Shown here piece after piece: positions 1 through 10,338 of a DNA stretch of 38,759 nt. The notes under the pieces were generated by a model. It was not told the DNA's origin and searched no databases. It saw nothing but the letters and a program-made list of their open reading frames with translations. The number at the start of each line of letters is the position of its first letter. Position 1 is the stretch's first letter. Origin of the DNA: Anaerolineaceae bacterium (GTDB lineage: Bacteria > Chloroflexota > Anaerolineae > Anaerolineales > Anaerolineaceae); contig JAHYJK010000013.1 in NCBI GenBank assembly GCA_019429225.1, positions 1-38,759 on the forward strand, in the 5' to 3' direction. Made by a program: the position numbers and the translations under genes.

Positions 1-2558
1 GTGTTTTGGTGGGTGGGGCGCTGAATATTTCCAAATTGTATTTCATAGGTCGCATAGGTCGATCGGATGCTCACCGGAAAAGCAGCCTTGAGAAGCATTT
101 GATGTTGATGCCAATCTATGCTGGTGCGAAAATCAATGCGTGGATTATTCCTGTACAGAGTCACCCGTTGTGTGATGGTGGAATTCGAATATTGCCACTG
201 GAAGCGAATGGCCGCTCGAATTGGGCCAACCTCCTCGACTTCCCGGGATGCCAAATTCTCAATGACGGTCAACTTATCCTGATAATAGGGATCAATCACC
301 CAGGCTTCTCCATCAAAGGGACGATCCTCAAATATCTGTAAAACATTGCCAGCCTGATGGGGAGGTAAAATTTCACGTTCCTGTCGTTTATCGAATAATG
401 AAGTGAGCTGGCCTAGCGCGTTAAATTGCAGGTGATAATACTGGTTTTCCATCCAATCTACTGTTGCTTGAATTTCACTTACTGAAGTATTCATGTTTCG
501 TGGAATGCAGTGAAACGTTTGATATCCCCACCCTGGAAGATGGTTGCATTCCACCAATAATTTCTTTTCGCCATCCTCATAGCTCTCCTGGGTCAGAAGG
601 GATGCACCTTCCGAATTTGAGATTGTTTTCCCAGCTAGTTGCGCCGTCCATGGTATGGTAACCACATCACTCCGTTGCCAGGGGATGGTGTTGAAAATGA
701 CAAGTGCTTCTTCTTCCGATCGGATCGACTTGGCAAGCGCATTTTCAGCATTGTCTCTCAATTCTGTTCCAGACTGCATAATTTCAGCGTAATCCCATAA
801 CGAATCTTCCACCACCGCATGAATGGAAGTTCCTGGTAAAACATCATGGAATTGAAGATGGAGAATTTTCTCCCAATTTTCGTTAATCTTTTTTTGTGGA
901 TAGATTATACCGGGGATTAATGCCGAGGATAGCGCATTAAACCATTCCGTATCATGAAACAGAATCTCAGCTAGGCGGTTGGCACGTTTATTTCTCGCCT
1001 GTGACGTATACACACCCTGTAAATTTTCATGAAAGATTTCACCATCCCAAACCTTAACATCTTCTTTTTCAAGACGATCTGCCAATCGTTCGAAATACGG
1101 TTCCACCTTGCCAATTTGCACGGATGGATGTCCTGGAAGATTCGCTTGCGCCCGGATCGACTCCAACATCTCACGCGTGGGTCCGCCACCACCATCCCCC
1201 CAACCAAATGGCATTAATAATTCTTCATTCTGCCGTTTCTCGCGATAATGTTCCCAGGCTACCTGCACATCATACGGGGCAATCAGGCCGTTATAGTTGT
1301 AATGATTGCGGATGGTCTCGCCGGGCGCGGTAAAAAATGTAACCAGCACCTCCGAACCATCCAGTCCACGCCAGTAGAAGGTATCGTGCGGAAAACGATT
1401 GTATTTACTCCAATGAATGCAAGAACAGGCAAAGTATGACATGCCGCTTTTTTTCATTATCTGGGGAATTGCCCATGAAAAACCAAAAGTATCCGGCAGC
1501 CACAGCACTTTGCTGTCGATGCCAAATTCCTGCTTAAAAAATCGTTTGCCATAAAGAAACTGTCTTACCAGGGACTCTCCCATGGGGATATTGGTGTCAC
1601 TTTCCACCCACACGCCACCATTGGGTTCCCAGCGCCCTTCGGCCACTTTCTCTTTGATGCGTTCATATAGCTCCGGATCATCCTGCTTCACAAACTTATA
1701 TAATTGCGGAGAAGTATGAATATATTGATATTCCGGATATTGGCGCATAAGATGCAGCACCGTGGAAAATGTTCGCCGCGCTTTTTCCCGTGTATGCTGG
1801 CTACGCCACATCCAGGCCATGTCGATGTGCGAGTGCCCGATGGCATTCACTTTTGGCTTCAATTCATTGATCTGTAATTCAGCTAACCCCTGTTGTAAAA
1901 TATCCAGAGCTACTCGGATCGAATAATAAAATTCAGGGGATTTTAGCTCAAAAAAATCCACCTGTTGGAGTGCTTTATCCAGACAATTGGTTAATAAAGC
2001 CCGTTTGAAATCGTGTTCATTCAAAACCAGAATTAATTTCAGGATAGTGTCTGCCAGATAATAAAGGGTTTCCGCATTTTCATCAATTCGGATCAGTCTG
2101 GCTTCCGCCATTCGCCTTTGGGGTGGGATCTGGTACATGCCACTCCAGCTGCGCAACGCTATCTGCAATTCTTTTAGACTGGCGTATTCCGGAGGGAGCC
2201 ATGCCTCCTCATGCCAAACATCCAGAGCCTGTAAGGGAAAACCATTCACATACAATTGTGATTCGGTGGCTGAACCATAACCATCTCTGGGACCGGCCAG
2301 GATTCTGATAACCAGTTTCTGATCGCGCCAATCTTCAGGAATTGGAATACAAGCGCGAAACCAGGCAATCTGGTCATATCCACCCCAACGCTCGCCCACC
2401 TGGAATAAATCCCACTGACTGTCATCAAAATCTTCTTTTTCCGCTCCAGGGCAGTCACCATTAAAAATTTTAAATTCAGAAATTTCCTGGTTTTGTTTAT
2501 GAATCGCCGAGCGAATAACTGCAATTTGTTTTTTTAATTTTTCTTCCGTAAAAAACAT
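1..2558 (-). CDS. GH38 alpha-mannosidase (C-terminus beyond window)
   Basis: Cytoplasmic alpha-mannosidase expected to release alpha-linked mannose from oligosaccharides. The frame is open from the ATG at 2558 to the left edge (852 codons), so the C-terminus is missing. An N-terminal region of about 230 residues with a beta-sandwich look comes first. The GH38 catalytic signature follows: H242-S-H244-I-D246 (zinc-site HxD, then MAWMW) and the nucleophile Asp356 in LPDTFGFSW. A GWGDGGGGPT segment further on is also typical of the family. There is no signal peptide. The start is supported by AAGGA overlapping the stop of the preceding gmhA-like gene, 8 nt upstream. This is the last gene visible in the eleven-gene operon. 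It differs in architecture from the other GH38 in the operon, which lacks the N-terminal extension, so the two probably act on different mannose linkages (inference). Confidence 0.93.
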   Translation of the reverse strand, partial: MFFTEEKLKKQIAVIRSAIHKQNQEISEFKIFNGDCPGAEKEDFDDSQWDLFQVGERWGGYDQIAWFRACIPIPEDWRDQKLVIRILAGPRDGYGSATESQLYVNGFPLQALDVWHEEAWLPPEYASLKELQIALRSWSGMYQIPPQRRMAEARLIRIDENAETLYYLADTILKLILVLNEHDFKRALLTNCLDKALQQVDFFELKSPEFYYSIRVALDILQQGLAELQINELKPKVNAIGHSHIDMAWMWRSQHTREKARRTFSTVLHLMRQYPEYQYIHTSPQLYKFVKQDDPELYERIKEKVAEGRWEPNGGVWVESDTNIPMGESLVRQFLYGKRFFKQEFGIDSKVLWLPDTFGFSWAIPQIMKKSGMSYFACSCIHWSKYNRFPHDTFYWRGLDGSEVLVTFFTAPGETIRNHYNYNGLIAPYDVQVAWEHYREKRQNEELLMPFGWGDGGGGPTREMLESIRAQANLPGHPSVQIGKVEPYFERLADRLEKEDVKVWDGEIFHENLQGVYTSQARNKRANRLAEILFHDTEWFNALSSALIPGIIYPQKKINENWEKILHLQFHDVLPGTSIHAVVEDSLWDYAEIMQSGTELRDNAENALAKSIRSEEEALVIFNTIPWQRSDVVTIPWTAQLAGKTISNSEGASLLTQESYEDGEKKLLVECNHLPGWGYQTFHCIPRNMNTSVSEIQATVDWMENQYYHLQFNALGQLTSLFDKRQEREILPPHQAGNVLQIFEDRPFDGEAWVIDPYYQDKLTVIENLASREVEEVGPIRAAIRFQWQYSNSTITQRVTLYRNNPRIDFRTSIDWHQHQMLLKAAFPVSIRSTYATYEIQFGNIQRPTHQN

Positions 2559-2566
2559 GCACATCC

Positions 2567-3202
2567 TTAAGATTCAAAGAATTCCTGTTCCAGCACAGCA
2601 CAAATGGTGTGGTAAACCGGTAAATGCCTTTCCTGGATAGCTGGGGTGGATTCTCCGGGCACAAGGATGATGACATCCGAATAATCCTTCATTTTTCCAC
2701 CATCAGGACCACCCAGACCAATTGTTTTCATGCCGATTGCCCGGGCTGTCTGCAGGGCATAATTCACATTTTTTGCATTCCCGGACGTGCTGATACCCAG
2801 GAGCACATCACCGGGCTGCCCGTAACCATACACCTGTTGCGCAAATACCAGGTCAGCGGAGACATCGTTGGCAAAGGCTGAGATCAGCGAGGACTGACTG
2901 ACCAATGAAATCGCTGGCAAGGCCCCCTGCAAATGATCGGCTAAGAATAACCCCTCCTGGTCGTTTGCGGTAAGAAACTTTTGACGGATTGTTTCAGTTA
3001 AAAGACGTTTGCTCATATAGCCCTTCATTAATTCACCCACAATGTGTTCCGAATCAGCAGCAGAACCCCCATTTCCACAAACCAACAATTTACCGCCTGT
3101 CTTGAAACACTGTGAGAGTAATAGAATCGCATTTTGAATATCCTTTTCGCAATCAGCCAATTCCGGGTATACATCCTTCAATCGTTTAATCCAATCCATC
3201 AT
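2567..3202 (-). CDS. SIS-domain sugar-phosphate isomerase, GmhA-like
   Basis: Resembles D-sedoheptulose 7-phosphate isomerase, which interconverts an aldose and a ketose phosphate. The phosphate-binding loop CGNGGSAADSEH is intact. The zinc ligands known from GmhA are visible: His and Glu in SEHIVGE, then Gln and His in IQERHLPVYH. The full-length SIS fold is about 211 residues. An ATG lies at 3208, but it directly abuts the AAAGG ribosome site; the ATG at 3202 has AAGG six bases upstream and is preferred. It sits between otnK-like and GH38 genes in the sugar operon. It may therefore serve sugar-phosphate catabolism rather than heptose synthesis (inference); the substrate cannot be read from sequence. 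Confidence 0.85.
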   Translation of the reverse strand: MMDWIKRLKDVYPELADCEKDIQNAILLLSQCFKTGGKLLVCGNGGSAADSEHIVGELMKGYMSKRLLTETIRQKFLTANDQEGLFLADHLQGALPAISLVSQSSLISAFANDVSADLVFAQQVYGYGQPGDVLLGISTSGNAKNVNYALQTARAIGMKTIGLGGPDGGKMKDYSDVIILVPGESTPAIQERHLPVYHTICAVLEQEFFES

Positions 3203-3260
3203 TTCCATCCTTTTTCAATTTGAAGTGCTTTTTAACACGGGAAATAACCATCCATTTTTT

Positions 3261-4553
3261 TTACAATTCCCGTAAATGTATTAATGATTTTTCAAAAAAT
3301 TCCGCTGACCCAAAACTTCCGGATTTCAAGATTAATGCATAATATGGTTGTTCCAAAGATACACAGGAAGGTAAACCTGGTTCAATCTCTTTTAACACAC
3401 GCATACCTGAAACACCCAGATGCTGACATACTGCTGCAGAAGTCTCCCCTCCAGCGACAATCAGGCAATTCTGTCCGGTCTTTTCTACGACCCTGGAAGC
3501 AATTTCAGCGATTGAATCAGTAATTAAGCGGGAGATTTCCAGCAACGTTAAACCAGCCTGGAAACCTTCCGCGCGGGTATTTTCTACCAATGAGGATTGA
3601 GTTCCGGAATGAAGAATCACATCTCTACCTGCAAGCAACAATTGTGATAGCTCTTTGACCAATTCTAGAATATAAGCAACTCGCTTCTGGTCAGAGAATA
3701 ATTCAATGGTGTTAAGCTGGAAAATATCGACTTCTTGATTCTTCATAAATTCGATCTGTCTGGCTGTTTGCGGTGTCAGACTGGCAGCAATGGTCAGGAT
3801 GCCCACATCCTTTTTGATCCTTGGGATGATCTCGATTTGATCAATAGTCTCAAAATCCCAAGCTGCAGGTAACACTTCTCCCAAGGCTGAACTACCACAT
3901 AGCACTGGTTCCTCACAAACTGCTTCAGCGATTGTTCTCAGGGCTTCCTGATCCATCACATCGATAATCAGATAATTGCATTCCGTTCGCATTTCATCGA
4001 TTTTTTTCTGAATGGCTAATTTTCCCTGAGACACAACATCGTGTTTTAATAGAGCTACTTTTCGTTTTGTTTGCGACTGTAAAATCTCCACAAGATTCGA
4101 ATTTCGCATGGGATGAATGGGATCATTACGAAATTCTGAATCCTCTAATTTTTTACCATGCACATAATGGATACCATCGATGGTTATCCTGCCATTCTTA
4201 GGAAAACCCAGCACGATTACGGCAAATTCGAGGTCGAGTGCATCGAGCATGGCATCGAATTCTGCTCCGATATTGCCGCGAAAAACCGAACAGGTCTTAT
4301 TAAAATACTTTTGACAACCGGCATTTTTTAACAATTGGGTGGCTTCATACACTTTCTGATAAGCAAGCCGGGCAGAATCGAGTCGGGAGTTGGTATCCAA
4401 TACCACCACATCCGCCGGAAAGCGAGAAAAATCCGGAAAGGATAAATGATTTGGTTGAATTGAAAACACATTGGTGTGACAACCACCATTCGAGAACATG
4501 ATCCCAATATCATTGGCACCGGTTACATCATCAGCCACAACACCGATTAACAT
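3261..4553 (-). CDS. Four-carbon acid sugar kinase family (DUF1537, OtnK-like)
   Basis: ATP-dependent kinase of the family that phosphorylates 3-oxo-tetronates and related acid sugars. The N-terminal substrate domain opens with GVVADDVTGANDIG, the family signature. The C-terminal nucleotide-binding domain carries SGTQSS, LIVAGGETSAAV and the terminal LKSGSFGSAEFF segment. At 430 residues it has the normal length. The ATG follows the stop of the aldolase gene by one base, with GGAAG upstream, so translation is probably coupled. OtnK kinases are usually encoded beside a class II aldolase-like decarboxylase (OtnC), and that is the neighbour here. The pair probably handles a phosphorylated acid sugar or aldose. 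The exact substrate is unknown. Confidence 0.88.
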   Translation of the reverse strand: MLIGVVADDVTGANDIGIMFSNGGCHTNVFSIQPNHLSFPDFSRFPADVVVLDTNSRLDSARLAYQKVYEATQLLKNAGCQKYFNKTCSVFRGNIGAEFDAMLDALDLEFAVIVLGFPKNGRITIDGIHYVHGKKLEDSEFRNDPIHPMRNSNLVEILQSQTKRKVALLKHDVVSQGKLAIQKKIDEMRTECNYLIIDVMDQEALRTIAEAVCEEPVLCGSSALGEVLPAAWDFETIDQIEIIPRIKKDVGILTIAASLTPQTARQIEFMKNQEVDIFQLNTIELFSDQKRVAYILELVKELSQLLLAGRDVILHSGTQSSLVENTRAEGFQAGLTLLEISRLITDSIAEIASRVVEKTGQNCLIVAGGETSAAVCQHLGVSGMRVLKEIEPGLPSCVSLEQPYYALILKSGSFGSAEFFEKSLIHLREL

Positions 4554-4554
4554 A

Positions 4555-5229
4555 TTATTGCTTCCATTGTCTTCGTTTTCGGTAGCCGGAATTTTCTAAG
4601 AAGTCCTGAACATTTTCATTGGATAAAGGATCTATTTCGATGCCTGCTTGCCTGGAAACAATTACCATTTTGCAAACCATTTCAAGTGTTAACATCGCCA
4701 TCAAAGCTTCCTTGATGGATGTATCATATACGAGCACACCATGATTTTTCATTAATATTATATTGCTCTCATAAGCCTTTTCTTCAACTGCATTCCCCAA
4801 TGTTTTTGATCCGGGATGAAAATAGCCAATTTTTGCTACCCGTTCCAAATAATACATATCTTCAACAAACCAATTCGCAGGGATAGAAAGGGTAGAACAG
4901 ACAATCATGGTGCTGTAAAAAGGCGATGCATGCAAAACAGCATTTATTTCAGGGCGTTTTTTATAGATGGCAGCATGCATTGGCGTTTCTTTCGATGGCT
5001 TTAAATTTCCAATCACATCAGCACTATCTATGCTGCAGATCATAAAATCATCCGCAGCCAATTCACCCAGGTGGGTCCCGCTGGCTGTGATGAGGTAATG
5101 TGTCTCATCAATTCTGGCACTTAAATTGCCAGCATTTCCCAATGTGAGTTCGTTTTCAAGCATCGCACGCCCGGTGGATTGTAGCTGATGAATTAATTCC
5201 GTTATTTGTGGGTCATCTAAACGCAACAT
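4555..5229 (-). CDS. Class II aldolase/adducin family protein (FucA/OtnC-like)
   Basis: Zinc-dependent aldolase or decarboxylase fold of 224 residues. The family N-terminus (LGNAGNLSARI, then TASGTHLGEL) and the conserved acidic residue before the metal site (SKETPMHAAIY) are present. The metal motif normally reads H-x-H; here it is VLHASPFYS, so the second histidine is Ser. The later metal histidine in KNHGVLV is present. The start ATG has AGGAG eight bases upstream. It lies directly before the OtnK-like kinase, the usual arrangement for OtnC/YgbL partners. Because one expected metal ligand is missing, activity may be altered; OtnC-type decarboxylation or FucA-type aldol cleavage are both possible. 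Confidence 0.85.
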   Translation of the reverse strand: MLRLDDPQITELIHQLQSTGRAMLENELTLGNAGNLSARIDETHYLITASGTHLGELAADDFMICSIDSADVIGNLKPSKETPMHAAIYKKRPEINAVLHASPFYSTMIVCSTLSIPANWFVEDMYYLERVAKIGYFHPGSKTLGNAVEEKAYESNIILMKNHGVLVYDTSIKEALMAMLTLEMVCKMVIVSRQAGIEIDPLSNENVQDFLENSGYRKRRQWKQ

Positions 5230-5311
5230 TTCTACTGCTCCTACAATAATTGGTGTCCGGGATCAACCATCCAGGTTGTTTTGCAGTGATCATAAATATT
5301 TATCCGGTAAA

Positions 5312-7888
5312 TTAAGCATTTGTAATACCATTCTCTTTGAGAATAAGTGAATTGGTATTCCATCCTTTGATTTCTAGTCTTCGCTCTCCTGCGGGGATAT
5401 CCTTCCAATTCACCTGAACCATCCTGGATTCTTCCGGAAACAGGCAAAAATAGTTTTGATCAAAATAAACAAAACCAGGTGCCATGCGCCCGCGCGCATC
5501 CTCCAGCCAGATGTACATCGCGGTATGTTTTCCAATATTCTCGATGCGCAGATTCCATTGATCAACACTGTTTTCAACCTGTACAGTGATCCGGGCAGGT
5601 TCAACATGCAGCATCGGCGTTAATTGTTTATCGCAAGTGAAAAGGTAGCGGTTATCAGCCATTATCTCGCCTGCTGAATCCTTCAAAACCAGATCAAGAA
5701 AAAATATTTTCTCTATTTCCAATAATTGGAATTGCAAATCTGTAATGTGGGTCGACAGATTACCTGCAAATTGCACCTCGATCGTTTGGTCGTAAAGCAC
5801 CCTCCCGCTTTCAGCAAGAATTCGTGATTCAATAACGGCACTGGTCGAACCATTCAGGTTCGAATTTGAAACCCAGATCTCACATGCGAATGCTTCCTGC
5901 TCATTCCAGGTGATTTTTTCAAAACGCGCTGTTACGGTGATGGGATTGTAAGCTTTTTTCACAGCATAGTAGACGGGTTTTGGTTGTGCATAATAGTCTA
6001 CCGCTGAAGTGCAGGCTGCCATCGGATAGGGTTCATTGAACTGCCACGGTAATGTGCCGCTATTCTGGAACATCCTGCGCCGGTCTGCTTCCAATGCATA
6101 GCGCAACCCATCAAATTGGATAAATTGCGTGGCTTTGATATAGCTATCCACATCCGGAAGTTCACCAAAAATCGCATCCCAAACATCTCTTTTCACCCAC
6201 CAGGCTCCGAGGTGAAACCAAAGTGGATTCTTCTCCAAGGATACCGGCCATTGATTATCCGGGTGAATGACGGTATCCAGCGTTTTCGCGTTGGTAATTC
6301 CTTCGACGCCGAATTCACTGTGCAACAACGAAGACCCGCGATTGTAAAGCTCATATTGTTTCTCCGTGCCCTGATATTCCCAGGGACCGTGTACATCATG
6401 CAGTGCTGTGGGATCGTGCTGAATATTTTCGAGGGTGTTACCAAACACACGACCGGTGGGAGAAGTAGCCAGCCAATGCCGATCCGGGTCCAGCTGGTTC
6501 ACGGTTTGTTTTAATGCCGACAATAAGGGATGGTGATCATCCAGAGGTTTTTCATCCAGACTTTGCAATTCATTGCCCCCGCACCAGATTGCCAGCGCGG
6601 GATGATTGCGTTTGGTAGGGATGATTTGGCGGGCTTCGTTCGTCATCAATTCGATAAACGCTGGTGAATCCGATGGATAATTTTCAATCCCGGAACTGGA
6701 TTGGATGAATTCCTGCCAGATGAGAATACCATAGCGATCGCAAAGATCGTAGAATACATCTTTTTCGATCAGACCGCCCCCCCAGACGCGCAGCATATTG
6801 ACGTTTGCCTGGCGCGCCAATGTCAACAATCGCTCTAATTTCTCTGGTCTGGGTACCCCATACAATGCATCCATGGGAACCCAGTTCCAACCCTTGATGT
6901 AAATTTTCCTGCCATTGACCATCAAGGTGTAAGGCAACGCCTCTGGTTCAGCCAATTCATTTCCGACAAACTCAATTTGCCGAATCCCGAATGAAACGGT
7001 TTTGTGGTCCGATAAACCAGATTCGTCCATAACTTCCAGGGAAGCTTGATACAAATTCTGTTCTCCAGCCCCATTCGGCCACCATAAAGCTGGATGTTCG
7101 ATCTCCATTGATAATTGATGTGTGGTTCTTCCTACATCGCATTGAATGGTTTGCTGGCAGGATGCAATGATCTTGCCCTGGAATTGAATGTCTCCGGTTA
7201 GCTCCACATTCGCTGCAATAGTCGATTCCAGCTCCACACTCAGATTGATGCGGGCTTTATTATGTGAAGGTTCGAGTATGGGTCGTACAAAAACATCTGC
7301 TACACGCAAATTTTCACTGATTTCCAGATAAACATCGTCCCAAATACCAAGGTGTACCATGCGTGGATTAAAATCCCACCAATATCCCATGCGGCTTTTG
7401 TGCGTTTTTACCTTACTCGTATATCCTACCTGGGGTTGTTCATATGGAGCTGGCATCAGCACGACTGCTATTAAATTTTTTTCGTCAGATTTGATCAGAT
7501 TGGTTACATCAAAGTGTACCTGGGTGAACATGCCTTCGTGATAACCGAGATATTCATCGTTCAGATAAAAATGGGCGGCATAATCCACACCTTTAAAGCA
7601 TAAGTGGAAGCGTTTGCCAGCTAATTCTGCATGTACCTGAAATTCTTTTTTATAAACCCAGGTTCTTTGCGGTACCCATTCACAGAGCATGGTGTTTCGC
7701 TCGAAATAGGGATTTGCGATTTCACCAGATTTCCAGAGATCATGCTGAACACTTCCCGGAACAGATCCGGTGCCCCAGAAATAACGGTCGTTTGTCTTCC
7801 TCAGATGGGATTTCCGCCAGCGCCAATCCTCTCCAGTAAACTCCTTGAAGCACCAATCATCTCCGTTAAGGTAAATTTTTGGATCCAT
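5312..7888 (-). CDS. GH2 beta-mannosidase
   Basis: Intracellular exo-beta-mannosidase, expected to remove the beta-1,4-linked mannose of an N-glycan core or mannan. The N-terminal sugar-binding domain (PGSVQHDLWKSGEI, then ERNTMLCEWVPQRTW) and the immunoglobulin-like domains lead to the TIM barrel (WGGGLIEKDVFYDLCDRYG). The acid/base is Glu440 in WCGGNEL and the nucleophile is Glu525 in LHSEFGVEG. At 858 residues it has normal length, and there is no signal peptide. The open frame extends to a TTG at 7906. The ATG at 7888 is chosen because it has GGAG five bases upstream and begins at the conserved MDPKIYLNGDDW. It starts 12 nt after the stop of the GH38 gene upstream in the operon. Confidence 0.93.
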   Translation of the reverse strand: MDPKIYLNGDDWCFKEFTGEDWRWRKSHLRKTNDRYFWGTGSVPGSVQHDLWKSGEIANPYFERNTMLCEWVPQRTWVYKKEFQVHAELAGKRFHLCFKGVDYAAHFYLNDEYLGYHEGMFTQVHFDVTNLIKSDEKNLIAVVLMPAPYEQPQVGYTSKVKTHKSRMGYWWDFNPRMVHLGIWDDVYLEISENLRVADVFVRPILEPSHNKARINLSVELESTIAANVELTGDIQFQGKIIASCQQTIQCDVGRTTHQLSMEIEHPALWWPNGAGEQNLYQASLEVMDESGLSDHKTVSFGIRQIEFVGNELAEPEALPYTLMVNGRKIYIKGWNWVPMDALYGVPRPEKLERLLTLARQANVNMLRVWGGGLIEKDVFYDLCDRYGILIWQEFIQSSSGIENYPSDSPAFIELMTNEARQIIPTKRNHPALAIWCGGNELQSLDEKPLDDHHPLLSALKQTVNQLDPDRHWLATSPTGRVFGNTLENIQHDPTALHDVHGPWEYQGTEKQYELYNRGSSLLHSEFGVEGITNAKTLDTVIHPDNQWPVSLEKNPLWFHLGAWWVKRDVWDAIFGELPDVDSYIKATQFIQFDGLRYALEADRRRMFQNSGTLPWQFNEPYPMAACTSAVDYYAQPKPVYYAVKKAYNPITVTARFEKITWNEQEAFACEIWVSNSNLNGSTSAVIESRILAESGRVLYDQTIEVQFAGNLSTHITDLQFQLLEIEKIFFLDLVLKDSAGEIMADNRYLFTCDKQLTPMLHVEPARITVQVENSVDQWNLRIENIGKHTAMYIWLEDARGRMAPGFVYFDQNYFCLFPEESRMVQVNWKDIPAGERRLEIKGWNTNSLILKENGITNA

Positions 7889-7899
7889 TAAAACTCCAA

Positions 7900-10338
7900 T
7901 CAGCAATCTTCTTCCAGTAGATTGGTTTCGCGAACTGGCAAATTCATATCTTTTGGAATTCGGAAAGTTTTAATCTCACAAGGATTAAATTTCGCCTCGA
8001 TCACTTTTCCTAAATGTGGAATCTCTATGATGGCTTGCGTGACTGCCTGTTTGGTTTCTACGGCCCGAAGGATCAAATCATCACAATCTTCCCCCTGTTT
8101 CAGAACCGTGACCATCACGTTGTCTGGTGAAACTTGAATGAAGGAGTCCGATTGTGGCAATTTTCCTTCCGGATGAAATGTTGTAAATAAAGCCATTGGT
8201 TTCTGGTTTAATTCAACAGCCCTTCGCACAGTTCCACTCGATTCCCAGATCCCTTTATGGGGATACATGCTGTAATAGAATGTCTGCAGTCCCTGATCCA
8301 TGTATTGATAGTCCTCATCCGGTTTAATTTCTGCCGGGATGTGGTGCGCATACGCCGGACTACGCAGAATTGTCATTCCAATGTCACGATTATTAACATC
8401 CAGACTGTATTTGGCATCATTCAGCAAACTGAAACCATAGCTCATTTCCTTTTCACGGGCAGTGCCGGATATATCCACCCACTGCTGGAATGGAAATTCT
8501 TCCCCATTCGCGAAAGTTTCGATGTGCCCGTAGGCGATATCGCGGGTAACTTTCATAAATTTCACATTAACCGGGAAACGTAGTTTGAGCATTTTGTAAT
8601 GTTCCCGCCAATCGACGGTCACCTTCACATCAATCTGGTCTTTATCAGGATACATACAGAATTCCTGCATCAATTTTGAGGATTCATAATGACTGATCAC
8701 GCGGATCACCGCTTTCACCGGACCATACTCCACCAATCGCACACCGGATGGCTGAAATTCACCAATCACCTGATTCCAGACATAATAATTGTGTCCCCAG
8801 GTGTCACTCGGATCATCCAACACAACTGCTCTGGCAGCTTTATCCGAAAAGACTTCCAGATCCAGCCGCAAATCACGTAAACTGGCGATACTACCTGTGG
8901 CTTTATCAATTTCAAGTCGGAAAAATTGATTTTCGATGGTGGTATCGGTCGCTTCCAATTTCGGTAATGCAATTTCATTTTTGCGGTGCTCGCCATTCTC
9001 TATCAATCGATAGGTCCGATACCCCAATGCAGGTAAATCTGCGTTAAAACTCAACCGCACCCGGTCCGTCACGCTGGATGAATGCACTTTTTGGTGCGGG
9101 ATGGTTTGATCATGATCATCCACCAATACGGCTGTTTCTGGCAAGTTGCGTGACTCAATTTCGATATTTGAACTGACCGGCCAGGTATGCGGATTGAAAA
9201 CCACCAGTGGACGGACTCCATTTTCCTGCTGAACACCAATTTTCCAAGCAAATGATTGCAGTGCCAGATTCAAATTACGATCTGCAATGGCGAGGGCTTC
9301 GCCAAAACTATTGCGGCTGTCTTCGTAAGCTTCCTTTAAAGAGGTTCCAGCCAGAATATCATGAAATTGATTGAATAATATCTGTCTCCAGGCATGCTCG
9401 AAGTCGTTGGGATAAGGTTGCCCCAAAAAACTGGTTGCCAAATAAGACCACTTTTCAGCTGCCTGTAGTATGTTCTCAGCCTTGCGATTCCATTGTTTGA
9501 TGCCAGAATGAACCGAATAGCATCCTTTAGCGTGGTTTTGAAGCTCATCCCGCACGACGGGAATCGGCCATTTTTTTTCTACAGCTGTTTTGAAATAATT
9601 TTCCGGGGTTGAACAAATCAGCGCAGACGGGAAATTTTCATCCCGATCCAGGTGGTGGATACTTTCAATATTTTCTATTGTTGGTCCCCCACCATGATTA
9701 CCAACACCATAAAAACACATAAATTCGTCTATCGGATCTTTCATTTCCTCAACACAACGCATGGCATGGGTGGAAATTTCTTTGCCCCAGGATAGATATT
9801 CAAATGCAATTCGAAAGGTTAATACCTGCGAGCCATCACTCGACTCCCACCAGAACAATCTGGCTGGCAGGTTCTTTTCATGTGGCGTGGGTCTCAAGAA
9901 AACATATTGGTCGATGCCGCTTTTTTTCAAAATTTGAGGGATGGTGGCAGCATGTCCAAAACTATCGACATTAAAACCGGTTTTCGCGATGGTACCAAAT
10001 CTGGATTTGAAAAATCTTTGCGCATAAAGGCCATGGCGAACAAAAGACTCACCGGAGGGTATGTTGCAATCCGGTTCTACCCACCAACCTCCAACAATTC
10101 CCCAACGACCTTCTTTCACCCGCTCTTGAATCTCTGCGAACATGTCCGGGTCCGATTGTTCAACCCATTCATAGAAAGCCGCTGAACTGGAAACAAAGAT
10201 GAAGTCATCATATTCTTTCATCCGATCTAAAGCCGATCGAAAGGAAGCTTTTACTTCATGAAACCCTTCCTGCCATTGCCACAACCAAACCGGATCTATG
10301 TGGGCATTTCCAATCATGTGTAGTTTCTTGTTCTTCAT
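7900..10338 (-). CDS. GH38 alpha-mannosidase (MngB-like)
   Basis: Alpha-mannosidase of 812 residues, the complete GH38 of this operon. The catalytic domain begins at once: GNAHIDPVWLW holds the metal-binding H13-x-D15, and GFNVDSFGHA holds the nucleophile Asp125. The C-terminal half has the beta-sandwich domains usual for the family and ends at 7900. No signal peptide is seen. The ribosome site is weak (GAAAGCGAG region), and a 94-nt gap separates it from the GH84 gene upstream. It belongs to the short bacterial branch that includes 2-O-mannosyl-glycerate hydrolase (MngB). In this context an alpha-mannosyl oligosaccharide is a more likely substrate (inference). Confidence 0.93.
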   Translation of the reverse strand: MKNKKLHMIGNAHIDPVWLWQWQEGFHEVKASFRSALDRMKEYDDFIFVSSSAAFYEWVEQSDPDMFAEIQERVKEGRWGIVGGWWVEPDCNIPSGESFVRHGLYAQRFFKSRFGTIAKTGFNVDSFGHAATIPQILKKSGIDQYVFLRPTPHEKNLPARLFWWESSDGSQVLTFRIAFEYLSWGKEISTHAMRCVEEMKDPIDEFMCFYGVGNHGGGPTIENIESIHHLDRDENFPSALICSTPENYFKTAVEKKWPIPVVRDELQNHAKGCYSVHSGIKQWNRKAENILQAAEKWSYLATSFLGQPYPNDFEHAWRQILFNQFHDILAGTSLKEAYEDSRNSFGEALAIADRNLNLALQSFAWKIGVQQENGVRPLVVFNPHTWPVSSNIEIESRNLPETAVLVDDHDQTIPHQKVHSSSVTDRVRLSFNADLPALGYRTYRLIENGEHRKNEIALPKLEATDTTIENQFFRLEIDKATGSIASLRDLRLDLEVFSDKAARAVVLDDPSDTWGHNYYVWNQVIGEFQPSGVRLVEYGPVKAVIRVISHYESSKLMQEFCMYPDKDQIDVKVTVDWREHYKMLKLRFPVNVKFMKVTRDIAYGHIETFANGEEFPFQQWVDISGTAREKEMSYGFSLLNDAKYSLDVNNRDIGMTILRSPAYAHHIPAEIKPDEDYQYMDQGLQTFYYSMYPHKGIWESSGTVRRAVELNQKPMALFTTFHPEGKLPQSDSFIQVSPDNVMVTVLKQGEDCDDLILRAVETKQAVTQAIIEIPHLGKVIEAKFNPCEIKTFRIPKDMNLPVRETNLLEEDC

